Source of the DNA: Alopecurus myosuroides
Lineage: Eukaryota > Streptophyta > Magnoliopsida > Poales > Poaceae
Reading direction: 5' to 3'
DNA: 64,000 bases
Assembly: GCA_028641055.1 (NCBI GenBank)
Contig: CM054061.1
Location: forward strand, 28,693,523-28,757,522
The notes beneath the pieces are model-generated. The model was not told the DNA's origin, searched no databases, and worked only from the letters and a program-made list of their open reading frames with translations. The translations under genes and the position numbers were made by a program. How positions within the stretch are numbered: position 1 is the stretch's first letter; the number at the start of each line of letters is the position of its first letter. Below are positions 21,364 through 33,875 of the stretch, one piece after another.

Positions 21364-21368
21364 ACATG

Positions 21369-22098
21369 CCCAAGCTTAGACGCTTGAGTCTTCTTGGAAT
21401 TTTCTGGGATGTACCACCGGGGCATCCCCAAGATTAAGATTTTCACTCTTCTTGATCACATCATATCATCCTCTTCTCTTGACCCTTGAAAACTTCCTTC
21501 ACACCAAAATTCTCACAATCTTCATTAGCAACGTTAGTGCAATCGAAATAATAAATTCACATGGTTCAGTTTCAACACAAGACTAGCACTCAAAAACACA
21601 TTATCTACTGTCACAACTTCTTTTAAAACTCTTTTTCTCAAAAGAACACCAAAAGAAAGAGATTAAGATGCAAATGCGATATTTGGCAGAAATCTGTCAA
21701 AACAGAACAACAAGCAGAGATCAATTTTTTTCGAAAATCTTCAGTTTCTCAAATCAAATAGTGGTCAACTAAGAAAAGTTGCGTATATAGCTCAGGATTA
21801 AACAAAAAAAAAGCTCAGGTCATTTTCAATTTTTTGTGATTTTAAACGTAATTAACAGTGGACAGCAGAAATTTGTTTCCTCCGCAGAAATCCAAAATAT
21901 AGTGTCAACTTTCCACTAGAGGCTTTACTTGGCACAACAAAAACACAAAAGAAAAGATACAACTTCTAAGGAAATATAAAACACCCAGATGCAAAGCAAA
22001 CAAAATAAAACAAAGGAAAACTGAATGAAAACAGAGAAATAAAACGGGTTGTTTCCCGGTAGGGCTTTTCGCCTTTCTGCTAGGCATAGAAAATCAAC
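21369..22098 (-). other. Internal region after the protease ORF
   Basis: No gene is seen. This is the first part of the 3' internal region; the reverse complement resembles about 28740-29395 (for example the gggaaacaaccc / gggagaaaaccc block). It joins 17068 across the nested LTR. Confidence 0.55.
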
Positions 22099-22974
22099 TC
22101 AAGTATTTTCAGGTGAAGAAGAATCAACATTATAATTTTCTCTAAAAATAGAGTCAAAAGGTAGCTTCATCTTCTTTCTAGGAAATTGTTCCAAACCTTT
22201 CTTGAGGGAGAATTGATATTTAATACTCCCCTCTTTCATATCAATAATAGCACCAACAGTTCTAAGAAAATGTCTTCCCAAAAAAATAGGACAAGAAGCA
22301 TTGCATTCAATGTTCATAACAACAAAATAAACATGGACAGAGTTATTGTTAACCATAATAAGAACATCATCTTTTCTACCAAGAGGTTTCTTCTTAGCAC
22401 TATCAGCAAGATGAACATCCAAATAATAGTGTTCCAACGGTCGCAAATCAAGGATATCATAAAGCTTTTGAGGCATAACAGAGATACTAGCACCAAGATC
22501 ACACAAAGCATTGCAATAAAAATCATTTAGTTTCACCTTAATGATAGGATCCCAACCAAAATCTAATTTCCTAAGGATAGATGTTTCAAGTTTTAGTTTT
22601 TCTTCCATATCTCTCATGAGCGCATTGGTAATGTGTTTAGTAAAGGCCATATTCATGGCACTAGCATTGGGACTTCTAGCAAGCTTTTGTAGAAACATAA
22701 TAACTTCAGAGATGTTGCAATAATCAAAATCAAAATTATTATCATCAAAAGTAATGGGACCATTGTCTCTTACATCTCTAAAAATTTCAGCACTTTTATT
22801 AGAAGCAGTTTCAGCAGTTTGAGGCAATTTAGCACGTTTCACCGAAGGAATAGGGACTTTATTAACACCAACTACTTTACCATTGATAGTAGGAGGTTCA
22901 CTAGAACTTTGAGCTTCAGTTTTACTAGTGGTTGTGATAGTACAAACTCTAGCGATATTATTCTTTCTAGCCAA
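22099..22974 (-). CDS. Protease-like ORF of the Athila-type element
   Basis: The ORF holds 291 codons from a non-ATG first codon; the true frame comes from gag upstream but is cut by TAG near 23000. An aspartic-protease fold is suggested by CDLGASISVMP near residue 160 and PIFLGRHFLRTVGAIIDM near 230. The catalytic T/S is replaced by Leu (D-L-G-A), which is common in Athila-type elements. Upstream is a linker (KVPIPSVKRAKLPQ). After the stop there is no RT. In an intact partner this enzyme would cut the gag polyprotein. Confidence 0.75.
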   Translation of the reverse strand: MARKNNIARVCTITTTSKTEAQSSSEPPTINGKVVGVNKVPIPSVKRAKLPQTAETASNKSAEIFRDVRDNGPITFDDNNFDFDYCNISEVIMFLQKLARSPNASAMNMAFTKHITNALMRDMEEKLKLETSILRKLDFGWDPIIKVKLNDFYCNALCDLGASISVMPQKLYDILDLRPLEHYYLDVHLADSAKKKPLGRKDDVLIMVNNNSVHVYFVVMNIECNASCPIFLGRHFLRTVGAIIDMKEGSIKYQFSLKKGLEQFPRKKMKLPFDSIFRENYNVDSSSPENT

Positions 22975-23012
22975 TTCATATTCTTTTTCCTACCTAGCAC
23001 GTAATTCAGCCA

Positions 23013-24154
23013 TCAACCTAACATTATTATCAATTTGAACTTGGATGGCATTAAAGTTTTACTTTGGTAAACATCTTTTTGCAAAACCTTCAATTTTAGA
23101 AAATCAACATCAATAGCAAGGCTAACTACTTTAGAGGCAAGAACATCTATTTTACCAAGCTTTTCCTCAACAGATTTATTAAAAGCAGTTTGTGTGCTAA
23201 TAAATTCTCTAAGCATGTTTTCAAGATCATAGGTGGAGCTTTTATTGTTATTGTAGGAGTTGCCATAAGAATTACCATAACCATTATTAGGAGGATAGGG
23301 CTTATAATTATTTCCACCAAATTAATTTCTATAAGCATTGTTATTAAAATTATTATTTCTAATAAAGTTCACATCAACATGCTCTTCTTGAGCAACCAAA
23401 GAGGCTAAAGGGACATTATTAGGATAAACTTGAGCTTTACCATTAACAAGCATAGACATAATAGCATCAAGCCTTTCACTCAAAGAGGAGGTTTTCTCAA
23501 CAGAATTTACCTTCTTACCATGTGGAGCTCTCTTAGTGTGCCACTCTGAATAATTTATCATCATATCATCAAGAAGCTTTGTTGCATTTTCCAAAGTGAT
23601 GGACATAAAGGTACCTCCAGCAGCTGAATCCAATAGGTTCCTTAAGGAGAAATTCAGCCCTGCATAGAAAGTTTGTATAATCATCCTAGTAGTCAGTCCA
23701 TGAGTGGGACAATTCTTTACCATAGTTTTCATTCTTTCCCAAGATTTAGCAACATGTTCATTATCAAATTGTTTAAAATTCATTATGTCACTTCTCAGCA
23801 ATATAATCTTAGCAGGAGGATAATATTTTCCAATGAAAGCATCTTTACACTTAGTCCATGAATCAATACTATTTCCAGGCAAAGATAGCAACCATTCTTT
23901 ACCTCTTCCTCTCAAAGAGAAAGCAAATAACTTATGTTTAATAATATCTCCATCCACATCTTTATATTTTTGCATCTCACATAGTTCAACAAAATTATTT
24001 AGGTGGGCAGCAGCATCATCAGTAGTAATACCAGAAAATTTCTCTTTCATCATAAGATTTAATAAAGCAGGTTTAATCTCATAGAAAGCAGCAATAGGAG
24101 CAGGTGGAGCAATAGGTGTGTAAATAAAATCATTGTTGTTTGTGCTGAACTCAT
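23013..24154 (-). pseudogene. Gag of the Athila-type element, interrupted
   Basis: The longest open stretch is 24053-23322 (243 codons). It has the retrotransposon gag fold: NNFVELCEMQ, LFAFSLRGRGKEWLLSLPG, DAFIGKYYP, and FYAGLNFSLRNLLDSAAGG. The frame extends upstream to about 24154, where the likely ATG is one base out of phase (an A-run indel). Downstream, TAA at 23322 interrupts an Asn-rich stretch and the frame continues to 23013. Gag forms the particle that packages the element RNA. Confidence 0.75.
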
Positions 24155-24316
24155 TTTAGCAGAATAATAGCAAGAAATTAAATAACAACTATGAAGTAAA
24201 CTATTTTTTTGTGTTTTCAATATAGAAAAGAAAAACAAGACAAAAATAAAAAAAAGACAATAAACAAAATAAAGAGGTTAAGAGTGAGAGACTCCCCTTG
24301 ACAGAAGAATTCTTCC

Positions 24317-24334
24317 TCCCCGGCAACGGCGCCA
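24317..24334 (-). promoter_or_regulatory. tRNA-Asp primer binding site
   Basis: On the minus strand TGGCGCCGTTGCCGGGGA, the sequence expected to pair with the 3' end of plant tRNA-Asp, as in Athila elements. It lies 19 bases after the LTR end if the LTR ends at 24353. A near-identical second site lies 74 bases closer to the LTR body. Confidence 0.75.
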
Positions 24335-24352
24335 GAAATTCTTGCTACGCTT

Positions 24353-25955
24353 TGATGGTGCCTTGACGGGGCAGCTTCTTGATGATTAAGTCCCCGGAAA
24401 CGGCGCCAGAAATTCTTGATCTGCTATGGATGGTGACCGTGGAAACCCTAAATGGAGGTTATCAATCCAGTAGAAAGAAGAGGATCTCGGGAAGGTTGAT
24501 ACCACTAACGCTGGCGATGGAGCCTCACCGGTGTCAGCAACAACGTGGAACCTGGACACAACACAACCAAAATACTTTGTCCCAGCAGTATAGTGAGGTT
24601 GCCAATCTCACCAGTCTTGCTGAAAACAAAGATTAGACGTATAGTGTGTAAAATGACGTATGCTTGTAGTAAGTAAAGAAAGCAGGAAAATTTTGGGGTT
24701 TTTTTAACAGTGTGGAATATGGACCGGGGTTCATAGGTTCACTAGTGGTGTGTCTCCATAAATATAACATGCTGGGTGAAAAAATTACAGCTGGAGAATT
24801 GACAAATAGAGGTTGCACCGTAGTGCACAATATAACATGATGACTACTATGATATTTAGTGCGAGCATTACAACAAAATATATAGACCAAAATCCATCTG
24901 CATCTATGACTAATAATCCACCCTCAAGTTATCATCCGAACCCCATTAGGTATTAAGTTGCAAGCAACAGATAACTGCATTAAACAATGTGTGTAATGTA
25001 AGCAATGATTATGCACAAGGGCACTCTCACCGCTATTATCTCCCTAATGGCAACAGCACAACCTCCCCTTTCACGTTTATGTCACTCGAGCAAGGCAATG
25101 AGGAGGCATGAACCCACTATCAAGCATAAAGACTCCCTCTTGGAGTCACTAGCAACTACTTGGCCAGAGAAACCACTAGCAACGGAAAGCATGCAAGATC
25201 ACAAATAACATATGCAATAAAGACTATAATCAACTTGGCATAAGGTCAATATTCATCGGATCCCAGCAAACACAGCATATAGAATTACATAAGATCAATC
25301 TCGATCATGATAGGCAGCTCACGAGATCTAAACATGGAGGCATATGAGGAGGAGACAACCATCTAGCTACTGCTATGGACCCGTAGTCCCGGGATGAACT
25401 ACTCACGCATCACAACGGAGGCATGCATGGTGATGTAGAAGCCTCCGGTGATGATTTCCTCTCTGGCAGGGTGCCGGAAACAGCTTCAGAACCCCCCTGA
25501 TCTAGGGTTGACGGTGACGGCGGTTGCAGAACTTTTTCGGGGATTTTGATCAGGTTCCTAGGGTTTTCCATCCGAGGGGAATAAATAGGCGAAAGGGCAA
25601 AGGCGGTGGAGACCAGGGGGCCCCAAACCACCAGCTGGCGCGGCCAGGGGGGCCACACCACCCTATGGTGTGGCCCCACTGATGACCATCTTCGACTGCT
25701 CTTCGGTGTTATGGATGCTTCCGGGGAAAATAGGCACTTCGGGCTTTGTGGGGTCCAATTTCGAGAATGTTTCCAGAATAACTTTTGTGAAACCAAAAAT
25801 AGCGGAAAAAACAGGGAACTGGCACTTGGCATCTTGTTAATAGGTTAGTCCCGGAAAACATATGAAAATGCTATAAATAAGGGACAAAACATGTAGCAAT
25901 TGGCATAATATAATACTGGAGCATCAGAAATTAGCGATACGTTTATGACGTATCA
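24353..25955 (-). repeat. 5' LTR of the minus-strand Athila-type element
   Basis: On the minus strand it starts TGATACGTCATAAACGTATC and ends either at accatca (24353) or, if the first primer-like site is the real one, at cagatca (24418). Its length is about 1.54-1.60 kb. It matches the truncated 3' LTR and, more distantly, the plus-strand LTR at 33876. ORFs such as 25410-25832 are LTR sequence. Confidence 0.75.
24391..24408 (-). promoter_or_regulatory. Second primer-site-like copy, one mismatch
   Basis: On the minus strand TGGCGCCGTTTCCGGGGA, preceded by the same agaatttc as the other site. The two lie 74 bases apart. The plus-strand relative also carries a copy inside or at the end of its 3' LTR (35465-35482), which suggests that a primer site was captured into the LTR. 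Confidence 0.7.
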
Positions 25956-28690
25956 GGTACCAATCAATAGGGTTGCGCCACGTGTGCCTGGTTTTCGTGT
26001 AACTATCCGTCCGCGCAACGGCTAACCTGGCCCAAGCCCACTTCTAGCCCGTCGTCCCGTGCGACAGATAGTCAATTTGAATCCAGCCCGTCTGTGGATT
26101 TAATTCCGAGTAAAAATAGAAAACTAATATTTTTAGAAAAGCCCCTAGAACTAGGAACCTTCACAACTTTTTAAGAATAATGCCAAATTTAGCAACCTTG
26201 GACTTTTTGAAATCCCCTGAACATGTAGAAATTTTTGGCACTATCCAAATTCAAGTTTGATAAACTTAAATTGGTTCAAATTTAAATATGCTTATTTGAT
26301 GAATTCTGGCAATTCAAATTCTACAAACCCAAATATTGCAAAATAAAATATATTTGGAAGCCTTAGGTTGTGTAATTTCATATCATATGTCCCAAAATAA
26401 TAATTGAACCAATTAAAATAGAGTTTATAATTTAAATAACCAATTTAGTATTTTTGGACCTAGTTTAAATTCTATAAATAATTTTAATTAGTTTTCTTCC
26501 GGAAAATTGTTTCGTTTAGTAACCTTAGACCAGAAAAACCAGTAGCCAACCTATTTGTGACCAGAGAACCCATTCTATGTTATAAACCACCCATAATAGT
26601 CAATCAATATACCTTAACTATTATTTGATGAAACCCCCTTTTAGGAAAACTGTGGTATGATCGTTTTGATCAAAACCAACACCCATGCCTTGTTGAACTT
26701 ATGGAAATTAACTTTTGGACCATAAATCCCAATACCTTTTGTAAATTTTCAAGCCAGACTGTAAATTTCTTAAAACCCTAGTACCCAAAGCCATGAAATG
26801 AATCATGTCGATCATGGATTTGTTTTCTAAAACCCTTAGACCCAAGACTTGGGTGATCCTTGTGGTAAAAGACCAACCCATACCCTAGTAGCTAGGCCTA
26901 AACCCTTTTACCATAATTATTTTGTAAATTGAATTGTGTGTTAAGACTAACTCAAACCACTATAATTCCTTTTCACAAGTTGAATTATTATGATAACCTT
27001 GAACTTGTCCATACAAGACCAAACAATAACCATCTCATCATAATTCTTTTTTCATATTGAATTATGTGTCAAAAACTTGTCCATGTTAACACCAATCAAG
27101 TTGAATAAATTGTTATGATTATGTATTGTATTTTTGTTGTATGTGTTTGTATGTTGGTGAATTGCTTGTTTATTGTTATTTATTTGTATTGTTTAGATTG
27201 TACGGAGAGAAACGTTCTAATTGTAAAGAGAGTGTCTCTATACCAACTTCCACAAGGCAAGTTATACTCATATCCCACTTTTGTTTTACCAATTGCATTA
27301 GTGTTTTTAGTAGTATGCATCATAGGTGATTTTTATTTTCTAAGTATATGCTATGCTCAGAACACCTAGTTGTGTGTAGCCAACATGAAACCCCTGCTAG
27401 GTACTAGTTTAGCAATACTAGAATGCTATCACAACTGTTGTTGTTACTTGTTGGGATGTGATGATTTAAAAATTGAAAATTAACAACCCAATGAAACACC
27501 TGGGTGGATTCGTACTTTCTTGGTTTATGTTGAGTGGCTACTCAGGGCCATGTTCTGGTGGATGTAGCCATGGATGTGGTGGTTGTCACGTATACTTTTG
27601 GATTGCCACCCAGGAATAAAGATATCTGTAGGTCTTCAATGTATAGTAAGCTTCCAGTGCATCCTTGAGGTAATATGGGCTCTACCAAGATTAAGTAAGT
27701 TGTGGGGGTTCCTCCTGTTGTATTGACAAGGCGTGGTAGAATTTTAGGAGCAACGAGTCAATGCAGGTTTGGTTGAATCCCTCCTCCCAAAGATCTTGTC
27801 TCATTTTTCTCTCGGGGAAGATGAGTCTCAAGGTGAAAGTGCACAACCTCTGCAGAGTTAAAAACTAAGATCTTAGCCGTATCCCGGGTTATGGGAAATT
27901 TGAGAAAACTAGACATAGTTGTTGCTGAAGGATCTCCTCATATTTTCTGAATGATATAAAACATGGTAGAAAACCCTTTTAGGGCACATGGTGGATTTAT
28001 CCATGATGACACAATCAAACCTCATGGTGGATTTAGCCATGATGATTTACCAAACTTCATGGTGGATTTAGCCATAACGATTTTCAAACTTCATGGTGGA
28101 TTTACCCATGATGATCAGTCAACCTTCATGGTGGATTTAGCCATGATGGTTGTACTAAAAGTCTTCATTTTATTTAAAATGATTTATCAAATATAGGACA
28201 AAACTGGCTTTATACAAATAGACCAGACTCCACCAAGTCTATTCCTCAAAAATGCCACCAAATAAGTGTCACTTGCCAGTACATTGTTTGTACTGACTTC
28301 CTCCCTCGTGGGGCCACATATTCCAACGTGCAGATGAATCTGAAGACGAGTGAGGATTTTGTTTAGGATCTCGAGTCTATCGCCAACATGTTTTGCATGT
28401 GGCACACGAAGATGAAGAAAGCTCATTGATGATTTGTTTCCTCTATGTTTACTTTGCAACCTGGTTAGTTGGGCTAGTCCATGATGACTATGCCAATTGT
28501 AGGACTATTTTATTTCTTATCCACTGGATCAACGATTTGCATGTTTAAAATTAATAAGACCTTTAGTGAAATTAAAAGTGATTTGCATGTTGAATCATCC
28601 TCAGGGTTTTATAAGGTACCTGTTGCTACAATTGGTGTTTTGAAAGAATTATTGATATGAATTCTTCTTCACTTGAAAACACTTGAATCC
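25956..28690 (+). other. A/T-rich remnant, probably of a large-LTR gypsy element
   Basis: No credible gene. The region is A/T-rich, with a short tandem array at 27981-28150. Its texture is like the internal and LTR sequence of large-LTR (Sukkula/Erika-like) elements, but no ends could be identified. It separates two Athila-type elements of opposite orientation. Confidence 0.35.
27981..28150 (+). repeat. Short tandem array with core catggtggatttagccatga
   Basis: Five imperfect copies at about 40-45 base spacing, each with catggtggattta(g/t/c)cca(t/a)(g/a)a followed by a variable A/T-rich spacer. Each core contains catggtgga...ccatgatg, so single copies can form weak hairpins. The function is unknown. 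Confidence 0.85.
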
Positions 28691-31364
28691 ACTTTCCTAG
28701 GTCTAGCTAAAACGTGTTAAAGAACATCACTTCTTGGGAGAAAACCCATGGTTTTGTTTTTTTCTTTGTTTTTCTCTATTTTCTTTGAGTCAAGGGGATG
28801 TATAATTCTGTATCAACTCCTTTGTATAATTATTTTCATGTATTAGTTTTGCCAAGTTAAGTTTCTGGTGAAAGTTGGAGTTGGTTTTGGGATTTCTGCG
28901 CAACAAACAGATTTCCGCTGTCCGTCGTAGAAAAATCGTGAAAAAATCCAGAAAGATTAGAATGACCTAAAAAATTTCGTTCTTATTCCTCAGCTAATTC
29001 CACAACTTTTTTGTTCTTTAAGTTTTTTTATTTGAGCAGTGTAAGTGCCCCAATTATTTTTGTCTTTACAGACTTTTCTGGTTTTCGCAGATTCTGTCAT
29101 TTTCTTGCATTTGCTCTTTTAAGATGTCAAGTGGATTTCTTTGATTCTCGAAACATCAGTAGCTATATCTAATATTTAAAAGTGTTAATAGCACTTGTGC
29201 CCATACAGAACCCATGGATTTTTTATTGTTACACTAACCCTCTAATCGAAATTACTCTTTCAGTGTAGTGTGAAGGAAGTTGTCAAGGGTCAAAAGAAGA
29301 GGTGATATATGTGATCAAGAATAGTGCAAGGTCAAAGCTTGGGGTGCCCCCGTGGTTCATGCTATAAAATATTAAGAAGACTCAAGCATCTAATCTTGGG
29401 GATGTCCAAGGCATTCCCTTCTTCATCAACCATTTATGAGGTCACTTCTAATGAAACTATATTTTTATTCGGTCACATCATATGAAATTTAATTGGAGCG
29501 TCTGTTTTTTTTTGTTTTTTTTCTTTTATTTTCCTTGATGAAACAATATCATTATAACCTAGCATCCTTGTTTGGGAGAGAGAGACACGCTCTACTTTTT
29601 TGTTTGAATACTCGTTATGCTCGTATTCTTAGTTTTTCTTCTAGCTACTGTGAAAAAATCTTCTTTAGCTCTTGTTTTCATTGCATCTCTTATTAAAAGT
29701 TGTTAGTTTTAGTAGTGTTATGTCAGTGCTATCATGTTTTCTTGTTGTACCATTTAGAGAGTTTTTGTTAAAACATATTTTTTATGGTGCTTGTTGGGAA
29801 AAGAAACTGCTACATTTGGTAAAAATTTATAAACGATGCAAATAGAAGCTTGTATGGAGTGTGGCTAGACGTTTTCATATCATGCTAGATATTATTTTAA
29901 TTTTAAAGCCTAGTTGCTATTGAGTAGCATGATTTGTCTCAAATAGCTGAGAGTGTTTAATGTGCCATTGAAAGAATCATGAATTGTTCTTGTCATATTG
30001 AAGCATAAATTTGTGGTGTTCTCCTTTGAATGTTTTATTTGGTTGACTTGGCGCTTTCTCACACCATGTTTATTTCTATGAACCAGACACTAATAGACTC
30101 CATGATTATTTATTTTTTGAACTTGTGGTACCACTTATGCTTTGATTAATTATGCTTATGTCGCTATGCATGATTATGGCCATTATTGCTCTCTTGATTT
30201 GTCGCTCCCAGTCTTTTGCTAGCCTCCACCTGTACTGAGTATGAGCTCTACTCGTGCAATCCAACTCCCCAAAACCAAAGTATGCCAAATGTGTCCACCA
30301 TACCTACCTACATGTGGTAATTAACCGCCACTCCAAGTAAATTGCTCATGTGCTACCTTTAAAACTTTTAAAATTACTCCTGTTTTGTGTTCCTGTTTTT
30401 GCTCATGAGGACGTAAATAGAGAATATTTATCTCACGTGTTGATTGGATTTCACACCCTGGACTAGTGGCTTCATCCGCTTATCCAATTGATAGAAGAGC
30501 TGGCAGCAGGGTGCCTGGCTCCAAATTAATAGAAACAAATTATCTTCACTATTTTTGCCCCTGATTTATCAGTCAAAGCATAATTGTGTAAACAAAAGAG
30601 AAAGAGGGATGACCTTCTACACCAGTTGCGTCCTTCATATGGGAGCCTCTCTTGTGAAGTCTAGTTGGCTTGTGACGTACTGTATTTTCTGTTTACCATC
30701 CGTTTACATTAGCATACACCTCCCTAAAAAAATAGACACTCCTCCACAGTATGTGATTGTTGGTAGGCACCTGAGGATTCGGTTAGCCATGGTTTGTGTA
30801 AGATGGATGGGAGGAGTGTCAAGATTTTTAATACCTCTGTTTAATAAAATAAAAGCTCTAGCACATGAGTGATCCATTCTTCCCTCTGTGAAGGGACTTT
30901 CTTTTACTTTTATGTTGAGTCTCCATCTTCTAACTTTATGCACAGTTGAGAGAGCATAGTTGTCATTCTGATTTCAATGTGCATTTGTCCCAGAAACATT
31001 ATTAATTGATTCATGAAGTTTTATTGCTTGCTCTCAAATTATTTGTTCTAGTCTTCCTCATAAACTTTGAAGGTGTCCTGTCATTTATGTTTTTCCTCAC
31101 TCTTAAGGATTAGCGAAAAATCACTTTTTCATGCTTTCTCTATACTTGAAAGAAACGTGATGCATTGTTATTCATAAACTTTTATTTGTGTTACTCATCG
31201 TGATGCAAGGTGATTGCTATGCTTTATTATTAAAGTTTTATTTATCATGCTTGTGTTAAAAAGTTCTATGATCTCAGCTTACATATGCTTTTACATAATT
31301 GATGATCAAGTTCATGTTGGTAGCATCTCACCTCAGCAATTATGTGTTTTTTATCGTTTAGCTA

Positions 31365-33836
31365 TGAACGGAGTACGACGTCGCCTAGAGGATGGGGTGA
31401 ATAGGCGATTAAAACTTTTCCGGTTAAAGCTTGCTAAATGCAGAAATAAACTAGGTGTTTAAATTAACAAGCATACAACCTAAATATTCTAGGGTCAACT
31501 AGATGCACCAACAACTTATGCTAAGCAAGACAAGTAACAAGGTGATAGCAAGATATATAACTTCAAGCGCGAAGGCTATCACAATGTAAATTGCATAAGT
31601 AAAAAGCTCGGGTATAGAAATAACCGAGGCACACGGAGACGATGATGTATTCCCGAGTTCCTCCCACAAGGGGAGTACGTCTCGTTGGAGGGGTGTGAGC
31701 TCGCCACAAAGGCCTACTCAATGCCACAAAGGCCTGGCCCTATTCTCCGATGAACCCCGCCACAAAGGCCTAGTTCACCTTCCACTATTAGCAACCTTCA
31801 AACCCGAGGCACGCATCCACAACTTAATTGGAGGCTCTCGGTGTCAACACAATCTTGGGGCACACATCCACAACTCAATTGGAGGCTCCCAAAAACACCA
31901 CAAGTCGTCTAGGGTCCAAGACCCAAGAGTCACAAGCTCACAAACTTTCACTTCCACAGATCCTCGTGGAGAGAGCAAGCCGATGCAACCGATGCAAATG
32001 GCAAGAGCACAAGTGCTCAAATCCTTCACTCTCAAATTCCAACAAAGCAACAAATGCTTATGGGGGAATAAGGGAGGAAGAACAATGGAGGAGAAACACC
32101 AAGAACTCCAAGATCAAGATCTACTAAGTTTCCCTCACTAAGAAGGTAGATGGATTCGTGGAAATGTACATCTAGATCTCCTCTACCTTCTCCCTCAAAG
32201 ATATGCAAGAATCATAGGAGGGATTGGGAGAGGGGCAAGCTTTCCAAGGTCAACAATGGTGGGGGAGAGAGGATATTTCGTGCTTGGAAGACTTGGGGAC
32301 CAATGGGGAAGAAGATCCCCCTTAAATAGGTCCCCACAAAAACTAGCCGTTTTTCTGCCCATTTGCGACCAGGCCAGAATGGCCCGGAATATTCCGGACC
32401 CTGGAATCATCCGGAAAATTCCGGATTCAAACAGAGCATTTTCCCGTTATGGCCGGAATGGCCCCAGAATGATTCCGGATGCAAATAGAGCATTTTCCCG
32501 TTGCGGCCGGAATGGCCCGGAATATTCCGGATCCCGGAATCATCCAGAAAATTCCGGATTGCAAAGAGAGACTGAAAACCGATACGAGAAATGTTATAAC
32601 TTTTGCATATGAACTTCAAACAAGGTAAATCCAATTGCATTGGAAAGATAACAGCAAGGAGTATCCAAATAAAGACGAACGGAATGTTGATACCTCAAAG
32701 TATGGATAAGTTACCACACATGGAAGGTGTGGGAACATTATCAAAGACGAACAGAATATTTTCACCACCGAAAACGCAACAAGTTTTTCAAACGAAATCC
32801 GTTTTCGAGAAACCAAGGCTTGTCATCAAGATCACGACAAGCACTAAAACCCAAAGGAGACAAAAGCCAAATAAGAACCAAGAAAGATGATATGCAAAGT
32901 ATGCAAAGGTTTGAGCTCTCCATAACGATTCGATCAAGTTACTCACTTGAGAGCCCCTCTTGATAGTACGACTATCTATCCTTTAACCCGGTAACCTAAA
33001 GTCACGAGACCGGTAAAATAGAAAACCTATCAAGATTATACCTTTGCCTTGAGAATTCCACTTGATCTAGATGATGACGATCTTGACTCTCTCAAGTTGG
33101 ATCTTCTTTCTTGATTGCGCTTGCTAGCACAAGCTCCGCTTGATGAAGACTTGCAAGTTGCTCCCCCATACACCATTATGGGAGATACTAGCTCCCCCAT
33201 ACACCATTATGGGAGAGACTCTTCTCGGAAAATATTCACAAGGCCACAATCTCCAAAAGGGTGGCAAGCATCAAGCATAGGATATCTTCTAGATGCTTCA
33301 CTTGAGCTTCCACGTCAAGCTAGATGACGAACACCGCTTGACGACGACATAGACCACGGGCTATATGAAATCTTCATTTTGGTTCATGCCCATGGAAATA
33401 TACCTAACCCCACATAGAGATGCCACACACACATATGATGGTTAGTTCACAAAGCTATATTTACAATTTCTTACCATACCATGAGATACACAATCCCACT
33501 TGGTACAAGTTGTAGCTTTGTGTGTTGATCACTTGCTTGATCAACCTTGTATATTTTCTTCTTATTTCAAATGATGATGTCTTGAAGATGATAATGAAAG
33601 ATCACCTAGTCCTTTTCTTCAAGACACACTAGCAATAAGCTCAACTCAAACCATGACCATTCTTCATATAAATCCTTGAATGTAACAATGGTCATCAAGG
33701 AAGCTAACAGAGTTCAACACATGAACTCCATTATTTCCTATGGACAAGATCTACAAAGATAACTTAATGCAAACATTAGTCCATAAGGATTGTCATTAAT
33801 TACCAAAACCACATATGGGGGAACCATGCCCTTTCA
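31365..33836. mobile_element. 2.47-kb TG...CA insertion with AGCTA/ACCTA duplication
   Basis: It starts TGAACGGAGTACGACGTCGC and ends CATGCCCTTTCA. Flanks are AGCTA (31360-31364) and ACCTA (33837-33841), a 5-bp duplication with one mismatch. Removing it restores the tract seen at about 14950 on the other strand. Size and ends suggest a solo LTR. Inside are a repeated 'ccggaa' block (32360-32560) and a doubled 'ctcccccatacaccattatg'. ORFs at 31695-32141 and nearby are not credited. The family is not recognised. Confidence 0.6.
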
Positions 33837-33839
33837 ACC

Positions 33840-33875
33840 TACTCGAGGACGAGTAGGAACTAAGCTTGGGGATGT
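33840..33875 (+). promoter_or_regulatory. Polypurine tract of the plus-strand Athila-type element
   Basis: Reads gaggacgagtaggaactaag then cttggggatgt, then the LTR start TGATACATC. It matches the tract on the minus strand at about 14945-14915, which confirms that the following LTR is the 3' one. Confidence 0.65.

Larger units (their letters stand above)
13718..25955 (-). mobile_element. Non-autonomous Athila-lineage element (Sabrina/WHAM-like), minus strand, with nested inserts
   Basis: On the minus strand: 5' LTR 25955-24353, primer site, gag (24154-23013), protease-like ORF (22974-22099), a long non-coding 3' internal region, polypurine tract (about 14940-14915) and 3' LTR 14914-13718. 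No RT, RNase H or integrase sequence was found, so the element must have depended on a partner for mobility. Nested in it are a 4.3-kb solo LTR (17069-21363) and a Stowaway MITE (15488-15647). The 3' LTR has lost about 400 bases of its tail, so no target duplication can be read. Absence of pol in an Athila relative is characteristic of Triticeae Sabrina; the family name is a resemblance, not a verified match. Confidence 0.75.

Noticed and set aside
27981..28150. CRISPR-like array
   Set aside because: Repeats are imperfect, spacers are short and A/T-rich, and the DNA is plant nuclear.
31695..32141. 148-codon plus-strand ORF
   Set aside because: It is inside the 2.47-kb insertion, no domain is seen, and a second frame is open over the same bases.
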